This document shows, piece by piece, positions 22,216 to 34,351 of a stretch of DNA of 64,000 nt. Every line of letters begins with the position of its first letter. The stretch's first letter is position 1. The position numbers and the translations under genes were made by a program. Origin of the DNA: Undaria pinnatifida (taxonomy: Eukaryota; Sar; Phaeophyceae; Laminariales; Alariaceae); NCBI GenBank assembly GCA_012845835.1, contig JABAKD010000023.1, positions 26,081,972 to 26,145,971 on the forward strand. Direction: 5' to 3'. Below the pieces are notes generated by a model, which had not been told where the DNA came from, did not search any database, and worked only from the letters and a program-made list of their open reading frames with translations.

Positions 22216-22688
22216 GTTTATGTCCATATTGATGAAGAAAAAAAAATACATTTCCTTTAATGATACGTCGTACGAGCGGACGTTCTGGTGTTCCTGCCGG
22301 GAGACCATCGAGCACACCGCATGTTTTACCCAAACAAGAGCCAACAAGAGGCAGGGCAGGGGCCCCTAACACAGAGACACGTGACAACCACGGCCAGCTG
22401 TCGATCGCGTAATTGGCCGGTAATCCGTGCTTCGGTGGGTGTATCGGAAGTCGTTCGTAGTACTACAGCTGTAGATCGTCGAAAGACCACGTGACATGTG
22501 ACATCCCGTTCTGGTGGCAGCCTCGCCAGTAGACCCCCCAACATTTATTTACCTCTTCTTTTTCTTGGCTCCATGCACCCATTTCCTTTCCTTTCTCTTC
22601 TTTGTTCTTTGTTTCTTTTTTCCAATTGACTTGCGTCTGTTGTGCGTATGCGTTGTGATAGATACTACGTGTGATATATACGTGGTAG

Positions 22689-22801
22689 TTTTTTTTTTTT
22701 TTTTATCCTCCGGCGGATGGGGAAAAATAAAGTTTTAGCTCACCACACTTCCACGTATTTTCATACGCGTCGTGTGTCGATTTAACTCAGTTGCTTTCGC
22801 A
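22689..22801 (-). mobile_element. Poly(A)-tailed SINE-like insertion in copy A
   Basis: This 113-bp segment is present only in copy A. Copy B reads straight through as ACGTGGTAGTCTTTC at 27481-27495. It is flanked by GTAG at 22685-22688 and 22802-22805 and begins with a T-run on the plus strand, so it is an insertion on the minus strand with a poly(A) tail and a short duplication. Its sequence next to the tail resembles that at 15794. Confidence 0.75.
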
Positions 22802-23644
22802 GTAGTCTTTCTTGGGTGGCAAGCGGTATAGTCGGTTTTCCCAGGCGCGAGTAATGAGACGTATGCACCGGTATGGACCTGGCACATCGTATACTGACGC
22901 CCGATTTCACTTTTATATGTTTCTGGTGGAGGCATGAATTGCGTCAGCTGTGATTTATGCGTGTACCACCTTGGGTTGTTTGTGTTTTTCCCTAGGGTAT
23001 TCCTCTTCTCCAGAGTGACTGGAACCTGTCCTGTGACCACGGACTGGATTGTGCGAGTTAATGTGAGAACGACAACAATAAGAACTGAAATATTGCCTGT
23101 TTCTTGACCTTTCAGCTGCTTCCTGAAAAATTGGTTTTTCTGCCAACACGATTTTGAACCTTTTCGCGATTTTTTCTTTCTTTTTGTCTAGTAAGTTGAA
23201 CTTCATACCATTTGCCGCTAATTAGCCGCCTGTGCATTAGTTGCGGAACGGTCCAGCTTTAGCTTTTCTTTGATCACCACCATTTGTTTTGTAGTTGACG
23301 AAGCTTCATCGGCTGAGATATGGGCTTGGCTCATCAGCTCCACACCGCCCAGCACCCCATCGCAGTGCTATAGCTCACAGCAACGAAGCGCCGTGCAGTG
23401 CCCTGCGGCTCAGCTCAGCAGCGCACCGCAGCGCAGCGCTAGCTCAGCAGAGCGAAGCGCTATGCTTTGCCGTGCTCTGCCGTCGCGATCGTTCGTTGTT
23501 CATGATATCTAAAACTCCGCGTACGCTGATACTTGGGTATTTGGCGCTTTATTCTATATCGCGTCAACCATCGTAATATCATACAATATGGGGGAGGGAA
23601 TGTAATCTCTATGCAAATATCCTGTTTTGTTTTAATCAATTGTC

Positions 23645-23735
23645 AGCCGGCCGCCCCGGTGGTCTAGTGGTTTTACCCTCGAATACTACCAACGTTTGGT
23701 TGTCCTTGAGTTCGACACCCACCACGATGATTTTT
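23645..23735 (+). mobile_element. tRNA-derived SINE head, second family, in copy A
   Basis: A box TGGTCTAGTGG and B-box core GAGTTCGACACC, 45-50 bases apart. The matching copy in the second duplicate is at 28287-28375 and has a 6-base insertion that breaks its A box. Confidence 0.55.
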
Positions 23736-24093
23736 GACTTTCTTTGCAAAAATGCAATAAAAAAAAGAGATCAACTGCTGAGAGCGCCTGCTAGGTACAA
23801 TTCGACGCGAGTCGACGAGGGAAGAAAATGCTCGATTCTCCTCGCGGTAAAAATGAAGGCACGTGCCGAAGTGGGGAGGGAGTGAGGAGGGCCCGCTATG
23901 TGACCCCGGATCTGAGTTACTACTGGGAGGGAGCGCGAGAATGGTGCGGGGATGATAAATGGAATGAAGAAAAAAAAATGTTGCAAAGAAAGGTATATGA
24001 TTATTTCTACCGGTAAATAATATGTCAGTCTCTAGGAAATACGCACGGCACCATCAGCAGTCGTCATGGTAGAGACACTCCGGATATTATGTA

Positions 24094-24762
24094 CAAGGGC
24101 TCCGCGCAAGGCAAGGAAGAATGCATCTAAACATATGTAAAGGGGGCAGAAAGAAGAGGAGAGGCCCATGATTTGGTGCGACAGCGATTTGATAATGCCA
24201 AGAGCTGCTTGTGCAGAGCAAATTGCCTTGTTGTGCTCAGCTGTGCTGTGTGCTTTTGTTACCGGTGTTACGTTCTGATCGGCAGTATGGGGGTCATTTG
24301 CGTGGGGGGAAAAACAGGGGACCGTGAAAGATCAAATATCAAATACATGTAGAAAAAAGAAAAACGGTAAATTTTTAAAGTAGTACTCCGTACACAACAA
24401 CACGCATTATACCCGGTACTGCTCTATGTTCGAAAGAAAGCACACAGCGCAGCGACACAACACCGCAGCGAAGGGCACGGCACCGCACCGCACGGCTCCG
24501 CGCGGCGCTACGCTGCGCTGCTGGGCTATATATAGCCGGGCTGATCTGAGCTGGGCGTGCATGTGATCCACCAGCGTAGTATCTGATGGTATGTACAAAC
24601 CTGGTGTAGTAGTACTGGTATGTACTATTGGTGTGTTTCGTATTTCGAACGAAGCTGGAAAGCAAAGAAAAGCTGGAAAGGTTCCGCAAGTAATATGGAA
24701 GTTGGAGCTCTGAGAGGCCAGGGATGGGCAATCCCTGAGAAAGACAAAATTAAGTAAGTCTA
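24094..24762 (-). mobile_element. Helitron-like non-autonomous insertion in copy A
   Basis: Copy B has the uninterrupted site GATATTATGTATTGAGGGG at 28730-28748, while copy A has 669 extra bases after ...TATGTA. On the plus strand the insertion starts CAAGGGCTCCGC and ends AAGTAAGTC-TA, so at most TA is duplicated. Read on the minus strand its end is GCGGAGCCCTTG, like the tails at 17790, 25486 and 31189. Compared with 17239-17790 it lacks the GC hairpin before the tail, probably by deletion. It encodes no protein. Confidence 0.6.
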
Positions 24763-25382
24763 TTGAGGGGACGCGTCCGATTTCGACAACGTGAAAGCAC
24801 CCACGAAGCAAAGATAGCAGACACACATATCCCGCCTTCTCGAGAAAAACAGAGAAGAAGCACTACGCCAACCTCCCGTACGAGCAAAGCCACCCCCACA
24901 CCTATCTTAGACAACGCCGACGCAACGAGAGATCGCCCTCCTCTTCTACGTTTTCTCCTCGCCCGCAACCACGCAGACCAATCAATGCGACAGCCTTCAC
25001 GTAACAAACAAAACAATCTTCTTCCAAAACCTCGCCGGCTGACATGGCCCCATGTCGACGTTTGATGCAAACCGACTTTGCATCCTGTCGACTTCGAACC
25101 TCCATTGCCACGTAGACAGCAGTGCAGTCTCTTCATGAATGCCAAGGCCTCTTTCGTTTCGCCTAGAGGCGACGCAGGTTCTCAATAATACAATACTCTT
25201 TTCGGTATTTTAGTTTGATAGACGCCAACTTTTACTTGACGGCGCATTTAACATAGTGTGTTTCACCTATCCTTGCCTTCTTTGTTGTATAATACTCCGG
25301 AGTATTACGTTTTTTTTCTGTCAAATCATGACTTTCATAATACCATGTTCGTATTAAACTCTTGGCATTACTTAAAAGTTCA

Positions 25383-25486
25383 ATGCATGCCAAATCGGAC
25401 AGCTACACCTTAAGTTGTCGAAGTGCTGCCCTGCCCTACCCAAAGCATGGGCGCCGGCGGATGCCGGCGCCCATGCGGAGCCCTTG
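25383..25486 (+). mobile_element. Helitron-like 3' tail with perfect hairpin
   Basis: 104 bp shared with 31086-31189. It holds a 14-bp perfect stem with loop GGAT: GCATGGGCGCCGGC and GCCGGCGCCCATGC. The stem is followed by GGAGCCCTTG and then host TA. It sits at the junction between duplicate copies A and B. Confidence 0.6.
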
Positions 25487-26084
25487 TAAATATATAAAAA
25501 ATCATTCCTTGGTGTCATGTACTTGTTCAGGAGTGTTTTGTCTCGGCCGGAGTAAGCGATTCGCGGAACTGGAATTCTCGGTCGAATATAGCTTGGTTCG
25601 AGCGCCGCCTTCGGGGGGCGGCTCCAACGCCCCTCGCCCTGCCGTGTCCGTTCCGCACATCGACGTGAACGCGGACGGGTGCCGAGCGAGACGAGCGAGA
25701 AGTTGCAAAAATACCGCATGTCGAGGAGGAATTTTGGAAAAATTGTTGAATCTTAATGGCTGCAACGCCTGAATGATTTACAAAATTGGCATCATTTCCA
25801 AACGGTACGTGATAATGTTTGGAATTTTGCGGTGGCATACTCTCGAGCGTTAGTTTCTTTGCTGTACTTTTTTACTAGTTCGTTTGGTTTCTTGCCCGGC
25901 CTATATATTGCTTTTGTTTCTGCTCGTTTGCCAGCTAGAATTTTATTTTTTAGTGTGGGTTCACCTAAAACGTGACACAAGTTACCGACGATATCCAACA
26001 ACTTCGCGACACATATTACCGACGGCAAGACGTCTCGTGACAAAATAACTCCCAAACCATGGAATCATGATATTTTCATGTAAC

Positions 26085-27010
26085 AGAATCTCGAGACAAA
26101 ACCAAGCAGGTAGAGCCGTCTCTTCGGCCTTTGGCCCTGGCTTTAGCACGGCTGCTGACACTCCAGGCAGCCTCTGCTGTAGGCATGAACGAGTGCGGTT
26201 GATTCGCAGCGAACTATCCCGCTGTGCTCGCTTCTATGTGGCCATTGTCCACGCCATTTCATGTCACCTCCCTTCTGTTTTGAGCTCGTCGTCGTGCCGT
26301 CGAGGTACGAGGAAACCCGTACGTACTCGGTGAGAGCAGCAGTATGTACGACGAGCATGAACGCCAACTGCCGACATTGGCAAACACACAACAGCAGGTG
26401 CAGCAGCAGTAGCCGAAGGGCGAAACTTCTAGCACATACTGCAGCAACTAGTAGCAACCAGAACCACAGCAGATAGCTCAAAGTGCAGTACGAGTGCCGT
26501 TGGCAAGTTTAGTCGTACACGCATTACTCTGTTCAATATATAACAGAATCTCGAGACAAAACCAAGCAGGTAGAAGAGCCATCTCTTCGGCCTTTGGCCC
26601 TGGCTTTAGCACGGCCGCTGACACTCCAGGCAGCCTCTGCTGTAGGCATGAACGAGTGCGGTTGATTCGCAGCGAACTATCCCGCTGTGCTCGCTTCTAT
26701 GTGGCCATTGTCCATGCCATTTCATGTCACCTCCCTTCTGTTTTGAGCTCGTCGTTGTGCCGTCGAGGTACGAGGAAACCCGTACGTACTGGGTGAGAAC
26801 AGCAGCAGTATGTACAACGAGCATGAGCGCCAACTGACAACATTGGCAAACACACAACATCAGGTGCAGCAGCAGTAGCCGAAGGGCGAAACTTCTAGCA
26901 CATACTGCAGCAACTAGTAGCAACCAGAACCACAGCAGATAGCTCAAAGTGCAGTACGAGTGCCGTTGGCAGGTTTAGTCGTACACGCATCACTCTGTCC
27001 AATATATAAC
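26085..27010 (+). repeat. Two tandem ~465-bp units in copy B
   Basis: Same doubled unit as 21285-22215, so the tandem duplication predates the large one. Confidence 0.8.
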
Positions 27011-28286
27011 AACCGTTTTATGTTCATATTGATGGAGAAAAAAATATAACATCTCCTGTGAGAATGCTACGTCGTACGAGCGGACGTTCTGATTCTGGTG
27101 TGCTGCTGCCGTGAGACCATCGAGCGCACCGCATGTTTAATCCAAACAAGAGCCATCAAGAGGCAGCGCACAGGGGCCCCCAACACAGAGACACGCGACA
27201 ACCACGGCCAGCTGTCGATCGCGTAATGCGCCGGTAGTCCGTGCTTCGGTGGGTGTATCGGAAGTCGTTCGTAGTACAGCTGTAGATCGTCGAAAAACCA
27301 CGTGGCATCGTTCTGGTGGCAGACTCGCCAGTAGACCCCCCAAAATTTATTCACCTTTTCTTTTTCTCGGCCCCATGCACCCATTTCCTTTCCTTTCTCT
27401 TCATGTTGTTTGTTTCTTTTTTCCAATTGACTTGCGTCTGTTGTGCGCACGCGTAGTGTTAGATACCACGTGTAATATATACGTGGTAGTCTTTCTTGGG
27501 TGGCAAGCGGTATAGTCGGTTTTTCCAGGCGCGAGTAATGAGACGTATGCACCGGTATGGACCTGGCACATCGTAGACTGACTCCCGATTTCACTTTTAT
27601 ATGTTTCTGGTGGAGGCATGAATTGCGTCAGCTGTGATTTATGCGTGTACCACCTTTAGTTTGTGTTTTTCCCCTAGGGTATTCCTCAGCTCCAAAGTGA
27701 CTGGAGCATGTCCTATGATCACGGACTTGCTTATGCGAGATAATGTGAGAACGACAACAACAAGAACTGAAATATTGCCTGTTTCTTGACCTTTCAGCTG
27801 CTTCCTAAAAAAATGGTTTTTCTGCCAACACGATTTTGAACTTTTTCGCGACTTTTTCTTTCTTTTTGTCTAGTAAGTTGAACTTCCTACCATTTGCCGC
27901 TAATTTGCCGCCTGTGCATTAGTTGCGGAACGGTCCAGCTTTAGCTTTTCTTTGATTCGCACCATTTTTTTTGTACTTGACGAAGCTTCATCGGCTGAGA
28001 TATGGGCTTGGCTCATCAGCTCCACACCGCCCAGCACCCCATCGCAGCGCTATAGCATACAGCAACGAAGCGCCGTGCAGTGCCCTGCGATGCCCTGCGC
28101 TTTGCCGTGCTCTGCCGTCGTGGTCGTTCGTTATTCATGATATCTAAAACTCCGCGTACGCTGATATTTAGGTATTTGGCGCTTTATTCTATACATGTCG
28201 CGTCAACCATCGTAATATCATTCGATATGGGGGAGGGAATGTAATCTCTATGCAAAGATCCTGTTTTGTTTTAATCAATTGTCAGC

Positions 28287-28375
28287 CGGCCGCCCCGGTG
28301 GTCTATTGATAGTGGTTTTACCCTCGAATACTACCAACGTTTGGTTGTCCTTGAGTTCGACACCCACCACGATGA
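28287..28375 (+). mobile_element. tRNA-derived SINE head, second family, in copy B
   Basis: Matches 23645-23735. The B-box core GAGTTCGACACC is intact and the A box is interrupted. Confidence 0.5.
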
Positions 28376-29589
28376 GATTTGACTTTATTTGCAAAAATTG
28401 CAAAAATAAAGGGATCAACTGCTGAGAGCGCCTAGCAGCGTGGGTAGGTACAATTCGACGCGAGTGGACGAGGAAAGAAAATGCTGGATTCTCCTCGTGG
28501 TAAAAGTGAAAGCACGTGCCGAAGTGGGGAGGGAGGAGGAGGGCCCGCTATGTGACCCCGGATCTGAGTTACTACTGGGAGGGAGCGCGAGAGTGGTGCG
28601 GGGATAATAAATGGGATGAAGAAAACAAAATATTGCAAAGGTATATTATTATTACTATCAGTAAATAATATGTCAGTCTCTAGGAAATACGCACGGCACT
28701 ATCAGCAGTCGTCATGGTAGAGACAATCCGGATATTATGTATTGAGGGGAGGCGTCCGATTTCGACAACGTGAAAGCACCCACGAAGAAAAAGACAGCAG
28801 ACACACATATCCCGCCTTCCCGAGAAAAAACAGAGAAGAAGCACTACGCCAACCTCCCGTACGAGCAAAGCCACCCCCGCACCAATCTTAGACAACGCCG
28901 CCTCAATGAGAGATCGCCCTCCTCTTCTACGTTTTCCTCCTCGCCCGCGACCACGCAGACCAATCAATGCGACAGCCTTCACGTAACAAACAAAGCAATC
29001 TTCTTCCAAAACCTCGCCGGCTGACATGTCCCCATGTCGACGTTTGATGCAAACCGACTTTGCATCCTGTCGACTTCGAACCTCCATTGCCACGGGGACA
29101 GCAGTGCAGTCTCTTCATTAATGCCAATGCCTCTTTTGTTTCGCCTAGAGGCGACGCAGGTTCTCAATAATACTCTTTTCGGTATTTTTGTTTGATAGAC
29201 GCCAACTTTTACTTGACGGCGCATTTAATAGTTTGTTTCGCCTATTATCCTTGCCTTCTTTATATTATTGTATAATAGTACGTTTTTTCTTTTGTCAACG
29301 CATGACTTTCATAATCCCATGTTCGTATTAAACTCTTGGCATTACTTTAACGTTCAACTAGTGGTACTCCCGAAATATGCCAGTTGCCGGCCGGTAGGGC
29401 GGACAAAAACAAATTGGTGCTGTATCCTCTGTATTAAGTAATAAAATAACAAAATAATAACAGGGCAGTACGACAATGCCGCCGTACGTACGGTAGTAAA
29501 GGTGTCATCCTCTGTATGTAAGTTTTGCAAAACAAAAATGATAACACGGCAGCAGTAGTACGTACGGTAGTAAAGGACAGAGGAGTGCA

Positions 29590-30390
29590 GCAGTGGGGAC
29601 GGTGGTACTCCCAAGCACCAGTGGGAGGCCGGCATTAAATTGTAGAAACAAAAAAAAGGGTTCATCTCCCACAGGACGCAAAAAGACTCCCACGTACAGA
29701 ACGGCCCACCCACCCACCACGGACGACGCAATGCACCCTCCACCCACCCACCGACCAAACCTTTACTACATACAGCAGGACAGCAGTGCAGCAGTCCGTA
29801 CACCAGAACAGCCGTGCAGCAGTACGTACGGCAGTATACACCTGGTACGCGGGGCGCAGTTAGTTGGTTGGTTCTTATGAAACAGGAAACAGCAAAAAAA
29901 AGACTCCCACGTTCAGAGCGGTCCACCCACTCACCACGGACGACGCAGTGCACCCTCTACCCACCCACCGACCAAACCTTTACTACATACAGCAGAACAG
30001 CAGTGCAGGAGTACGTACAGCACAGCAGAACAGCAGTGCAGCAGTACGTACATCAGAACAGCTGTGCAGCAGTACATACAGCAGTATACACCTGGTACGC
30101 GGGGCGCAGTTAGTTGGTTGGTTCTTATGAAACAGGAAACAGCAAAAAAAAGACCCCCACGTACAGAACGGCCCACCCACCCACCACGGACGACGCAGTG
30201 CACACTTCACCCATCCACCGACCAAACCTTTACTACATACAGCAGAACAGCAGTGCAGCAGTACGTACATCAGAACAGCAGTGCAGCAGTACGTACAGCA
30301 CAGCAGAACACCACCCACCATGCACCCACGAACCTACCCAGTACAGCAGTACAGCAATGCAGCCGTACCACCTAGAGCAATACACCTGAC
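29590..30390. repeat. Three ~250-bp tandem units rich in GTACGTAC and CAGCAG
   Basis: TTGGTTGGTTCTTATGAAAC recurs at ~29862 and ~30112, and GACTCCCACGTNCAGA and CGACCAAACCTTTACTAC recur with the same spacing. Short reading frames on both strands come from the repeat and are not genes. Confidence 0.75.
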
Positions 30391-30587
30391 AGGCGAGCAG
30401 CAGCCGATTTGTTGGTTACAATGCTCTCGGGCTGGTTAGGCCAAGCCAAAAGCGCTCGCGTTGCCAATTCTGCGCACGGCGAGCGGCGACGGCTGGACGC
30501 TGCTGTGTTTGGTCCTGGTGTTGTGTGATTGCTGTTGACGCAGGCGCGCTTGTGGTCTCGTGTCCATGGCTGTGTCCATGGCCCAAG

Positions 30588-30911
30588 TGGCCAAAAAGCA
30601 ATTCGAAAATTCAATATAGTTGGGAGTTCGAAGAAAAAAAATTAGCAGGCAGCGACGAAGAAAAGGCGGGGGGGGGGCAAGCGAGCCGTCCCCGGGAGGG
30701 CGATTTCCACGCCCCCCCCTCGGCGAGGTGGGGCACCGACGCCCGTTCGTGGCCAAAAAGCAATTCGAAAATTCAATATAGTTGGGAGTTCGAAGAAAAA
30801 AATTAGCAGGCAGCGACGAAGAAAAAGCGGGGGGGGGGCAACCGAGCCGTCCCCGGGAGGGCGATTTCCACGCCCCCCCCTCGGCGAGGTGGGGCACCGA
30901 CGCCCGTTCTT
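30588..30911 (+). repeat. Two tandem 162-bp units
   Basis: Units start TGGCCAAAAAGCAATTCG at 30588 and 30750 and include a long G-run and CCGTCCCCGGGAGGGCG. They are almost identical. Confidence 0.9.
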
Positions 30912-31085
30912 TCGCCGGCATGTCGTAGTGCTGCTGTGCGGATGGGACGTGGCGGCACCGCGAGGCCGCCTGAGGCCGAGTGGAGCTCGGGAGTCGCCGC
31001 TTTTTTTGGGGGGGTGTTTTAACCAAGATATTTTTCAAAGATCCAAAACGTCACGACCAACCTTAGCGTATTATATAATAAAAGG

Positions 31086-31189
31086 ATGCATGCCAAATCG
31101 GACAGCTACACCTTAAGTTGTCGAAGTGCTGCCCTGCCCTACCCGAAGCACGGGCGCCGGCGAATGCTGGCGCCCATGCGGAGCCCTTG
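31086..31189 (+). mobile_element. Helitron-like 3' tail, second copy
   Basis: Copy of 25383-25486. The hairpin has two changed bases in its stem. It ends GGAGCCCTTG followed by TA. Confidence 0.55.
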
Positions 31190-31224
31190 TATTACACGTA
31201 GTATCTATCACTACACATACGCAC

Positions 31225-31402
31225 GACAGACGAAAGTCAAATGGAAAAAAGAAACAAAGAAAATAAAAGATAGAGGAAAGGAAATAAGAGAGAAGAAAGC
31301 GAAAAAAAAAACGAAAAAGAAAAGGAAAGAAAAGACAAGACCAAAAAAAGCAAGAAAAGACAAGACAAGAAAGAAAGCAAGGAAAAGAAAAGAGAAAAAA
31401 AA
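31225..31402 (+). repeat. Purine-only low-complexity tract
   Basis: Almost pure A/G (AAAG, GAAA, GACAAG words). Reading frames in it are low-complexity Lys-rich and not credible. Confidence 0.8.
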
Positions 31403-31422
31403 TCTATACTAGCAGACCCTAG

Positions 31423-31608
31423 GAACTGATTAAAGACGGCATTGGGCTCATAGAGGGCATCAAGTGCATCATCAACGGCACTGGGGAGAGAACCCAACAT
31501 GGCGAAGAAGCCAGGGCGGTCTTACGCTATCTTGTGACGGCCATTGGAAAGCCCACAACTTTCAAGACGATGATGGCCTCAGACTATGCCCTGCCCTGGC
31601 GTTGTGGA
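31423..31608 (+). CDS. Orphan exon candidate, 62 codons, phase 0 at both ends
   Basis: The open stretch begins right after an acceptor-like CCTAG and ends at a GTAAAA donor. It would read ELIKDGIGLIEGIKCIINGT at the start and MMASDYALPWRCG at the end, with well-mixed residues unlike the low-complexity neighbours. The frame has no ATG near its start, which fits an internal exon. No partner exon is found nearby, so it may be a captured or orphaned exon. Not recognised. Confidence 0.35.
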
Positions 31609-31949
31609 GTAAAACAAGACAGAAGAAAATGAGACAAAGTCCGCACTCCAGTGAAAAAAGGAAACCAGCAAAAACCCCAGCATTCCAGCACTACCCTCAT
31701 GCACCAGGGCCAAAATGATACGTATGGCCGACGTTTGGAGGGATCGTACGGTACACGGTACACTAGATTCACCACAAGCAACAGAGGCAACTCGAACAAT
31801 TCCGTAGGAAATTAGAAGTCGTCGAGGACACCAGCGGCGACTGCTCCACGCACAAACTGGGCTACCTTCGGCTCCTTGGGTTTGTTCTGCTGCGTGTAGT
31901 GTGCAGAGCAGAGTGCTGAGGGGGGCATCGTGGTGCATATTCAGCGGGT

Positions 31950-32115
31950 ATGGGGGCGTCGTGTATCGATTCTCGGGGGCCCGCGGTACCCGGGGCCTCG
32001 GGAACCCGGCCCTCAAAATCCCGCGGGAATTTGGTTCGGCACCGGATTCGTCCCGGTACTGAGCGGTACCAAAAAAAGGTGCCGGGGTCCCGGTACTGAG
32101 ACAGACGGGGCGCAA
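31950..32115. repeat. GC-rich palindromic stretch
   Basis: GGTACC, CCCGCGGG and GGTGCCGGGGTCCCGG words recur in both orientations, with the sense of the window's first bases. It looks like a transposon end region, but no boundary is clear. Confidence 0.35.
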
Positions 32116-32159
32116 CCCTACGCCAATGTCAACAAGTGTGTCGTACTGCAGGTTTGAAT

Positions 32160-33536
32160 ATTCAGTTCGTCTTGCATTGCATGGTCAAAAACAATCTTGC
32201 TGTACTTGCGATGTCGATGTGGACTCCTGTCTCAGAGTTTGTGACCACAGAGCTCGCTCGCTCTCGAACAAGGAATCGGCACTAATTAATAGGGCCGGGG
32301 TGTGTTGACATCAAACTGTTATTTGTTATTTCCACCCGTCGACATCCAGCCATGCCCCACTATTAGGGTACACCGCAGTGGATCCGATACCTACACGGGT
32401 GCCTCACCATTACCGCACGTCGTAGTCGATCCAATACCGTCTACAATAGATCCCGACACCATACACCCCCTGGGCTGGTCGATCGCAGTTCGGGCATAAT
32501 CGCGTGTCGCGAGACGAGACGGGGTCACTTGACGCGTGGCATCGTTTCGAGAACGAAGGGTCTTTTGAGAACGTAGATCTTGTAGCAGGACAGCGGTAGT
32601 CTCTATGACGCCCGCTTAGTAGAGCCAGCCGGATATACCGGTGCTGCAGTGGCAACTGGTGCTACTCCACATGCGGTCACTACGCCTGCAGGCTCCCTTC
32701 CGTGACCAGCGACTTCATAGGCGCTGTGGGAGAACGAATCACAGCAGGCGACCGGCACTACTGAACCCGCGCTCCAGAGGTGCCCCTGCCGCAGTTCGAA
32801 CAACTACTACGTAGTACTGCTTGCTGCGCACTGTTGTCGTAAAACGAAATACAAGTAATGCAGAGTATACATATCAATACATACACCATCCTTACATTTT
32901 CGTCCAAAGTTGATGTTCGAAGTGGTGTAATAGGCAACTTTGTACTTTACGTTTTGAATAATAAATTTCGAACGTTTTCTGTCTACTTGCCTGTTTGAGG
33001 ATGAGTGGATCCACCCCAGCGTTCTATAGCCTCCGGGCGTGTAGCGTCCGCCTCTCCTCTCCTCGTTCTCTCACGAGCTGCGTGCTAGTGATAGTGGCGA
33101 CAGCTCGGGTTCTCGCCCAGCCGAAAGTAATTCCTTCTTCTGTATTTTTTTGTACTTTGCCCTATATTCTTCTAGACGAATGGACGCGTGCCCCTCTCGT
33201 GTAGTTGTAGCTGTTGCCACGCGGTGGGAGTTAGTTGGACTCGTAGCGGCGCCGATCTGCCCTGTACCAGATGTCGCTGTAAAGTGACTGGCAAACAATG
33301 TAAATGCCAGGGAGTGAGGATCGGAGGAGCCCCCCACGTTAATATTAAAAAAAATGAAAATACATTCCAGCTGTGAGATCGAATATTTTGTCGAAACTCA
33401 TCTTTGCAAGCTGTGTGTGATTTATTATGTGTGTGATATGTACGATAGATCTTCCTATTTGTAGCAGGGTCGGGTTATTTGTCCGCCAGTGTTGATGTTT
33501 GTGCTAGTAGACCTGTTTAAGCCTCGAGGTTAGGTG
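32160..33536. other. Non-genic stretch
   Basis: No repeat shared with the rest of the window, no convincing exon and no RNA gene are visible here. Confidence 0.35.
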
Positions 33537-33539
33537 TTA

Positions 33540-34351
33540 GGGCCCGAATTAACGAGGAACTTGCAAAATCGAATTTCGATTTTTTTTTTTTAATTTCATG
33601 AAAAATCCACGAAAAAATCAACTTTGGTTCTTATCAAGGAACGGCGCAGTGCGTTCTAGGAAATAAAAAAATTCTAAAAACGCAAAAGGGTCAACGAACA
33701 CCCGTGGGCAACGGCCGAGGCGAGCGATGGCTCGCGTCCTCCCCGGAGCGCCGCGGCTAGCCGCAGATTCTTTTGGCCGGCAGCGGCTTGGAGGCTATGG
33801 CTCTAGGTGTCTCTTGGATGGGCTGGCGCCACCCTGCCGCCCGACACGGGCAGCAGCGACGGGGATATAGCTGTCGAACTTCTGAGCGAAGTCATCATGT
33901 GGTAGTTGGTCGTGTAACTTTCGAGTTGCAGGGGGACGAAAAACTGGGTTTGCGGCGGTCTCGGTTGTTTTCGAAGCGTCGCAGGCGGTCTAGGCTGTGC
34001 TAAGGACCTTCGGAGGCCGCGCTGCGGCTGCTCCGGTGGTCCTACCTCTCGCAATGTTGGCTGCTCGCCTCTCAATCAGCCGACGACATGGCACCAATTC
34101 GCGTGGCCGGCTTCGGTTACACAGAACAAGCCATGTCTAGGTGGACAAACTCCCTAAATTCAATTTCGATTTTCGACAAAATTCGACCGAGAAAGTCTTT
34201 TTTTACTTCTTTGTTGAATTTGATTTTTCGTAATAATTCTGAGAATGCCTGCTTGGTGATTCATTTCTTGACCAATCAGATGCAAATTAAATTAAATTCT
34301 ATAAAAAAAAATCGAAATTCGATTTTGCAAGTTCCTCGTTAATACGGGCCC
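33540..34351. mobile_element. PIF/Harbinger-type MITE with 47-bp TIRs
   Basis: Both ends start GGGCCCG, then (A/T)ATTAACGAGGAACTTGC and an AATCGAATTTCGATTTTT tail, with one mismatch in about 47 bases. Flanks are TTA at 33537-33539 and 34352-34354. A 3-bp TTA duplication and G-starting TIRs fit PIF/Harbinger. The 812-bp interior encodes no transposase; small frames on both strands lack known domains. Confidence 0.85.

Larger units (their letters stand above)
20733..25380. repeat. Segmental duplication, copy A
   Basis: Direct copy of 25503-29345 with the same order of parts: TCATTCCTTGGTGTCATG start, the 12001-type repeat, two ~465-bp tandem units, a GTACGAGCGGACG stretch, the 1540-type repeat, a single TCTAAAACTC end, a tRNA-like SINE, a GC-rich region and GTTCGTATTAAACTCTTGGC at the end. 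It is longer than copy B, in part because of insertions at 22689-22801 and 24094-24762 that are absent from copy B. No gene is supported inside. Confidence 0.88.
25503..29345. repeat. Segmental duplication, copy B
   Basis: Partner of 20733-25380, in direct orientation. It lacks the two insertions described in copy A, so it preserves the empty sites. It ends at GTTCGTATTAAACTCTTGGCATTAC, the same words that end copy A. Confidence 0.88.
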
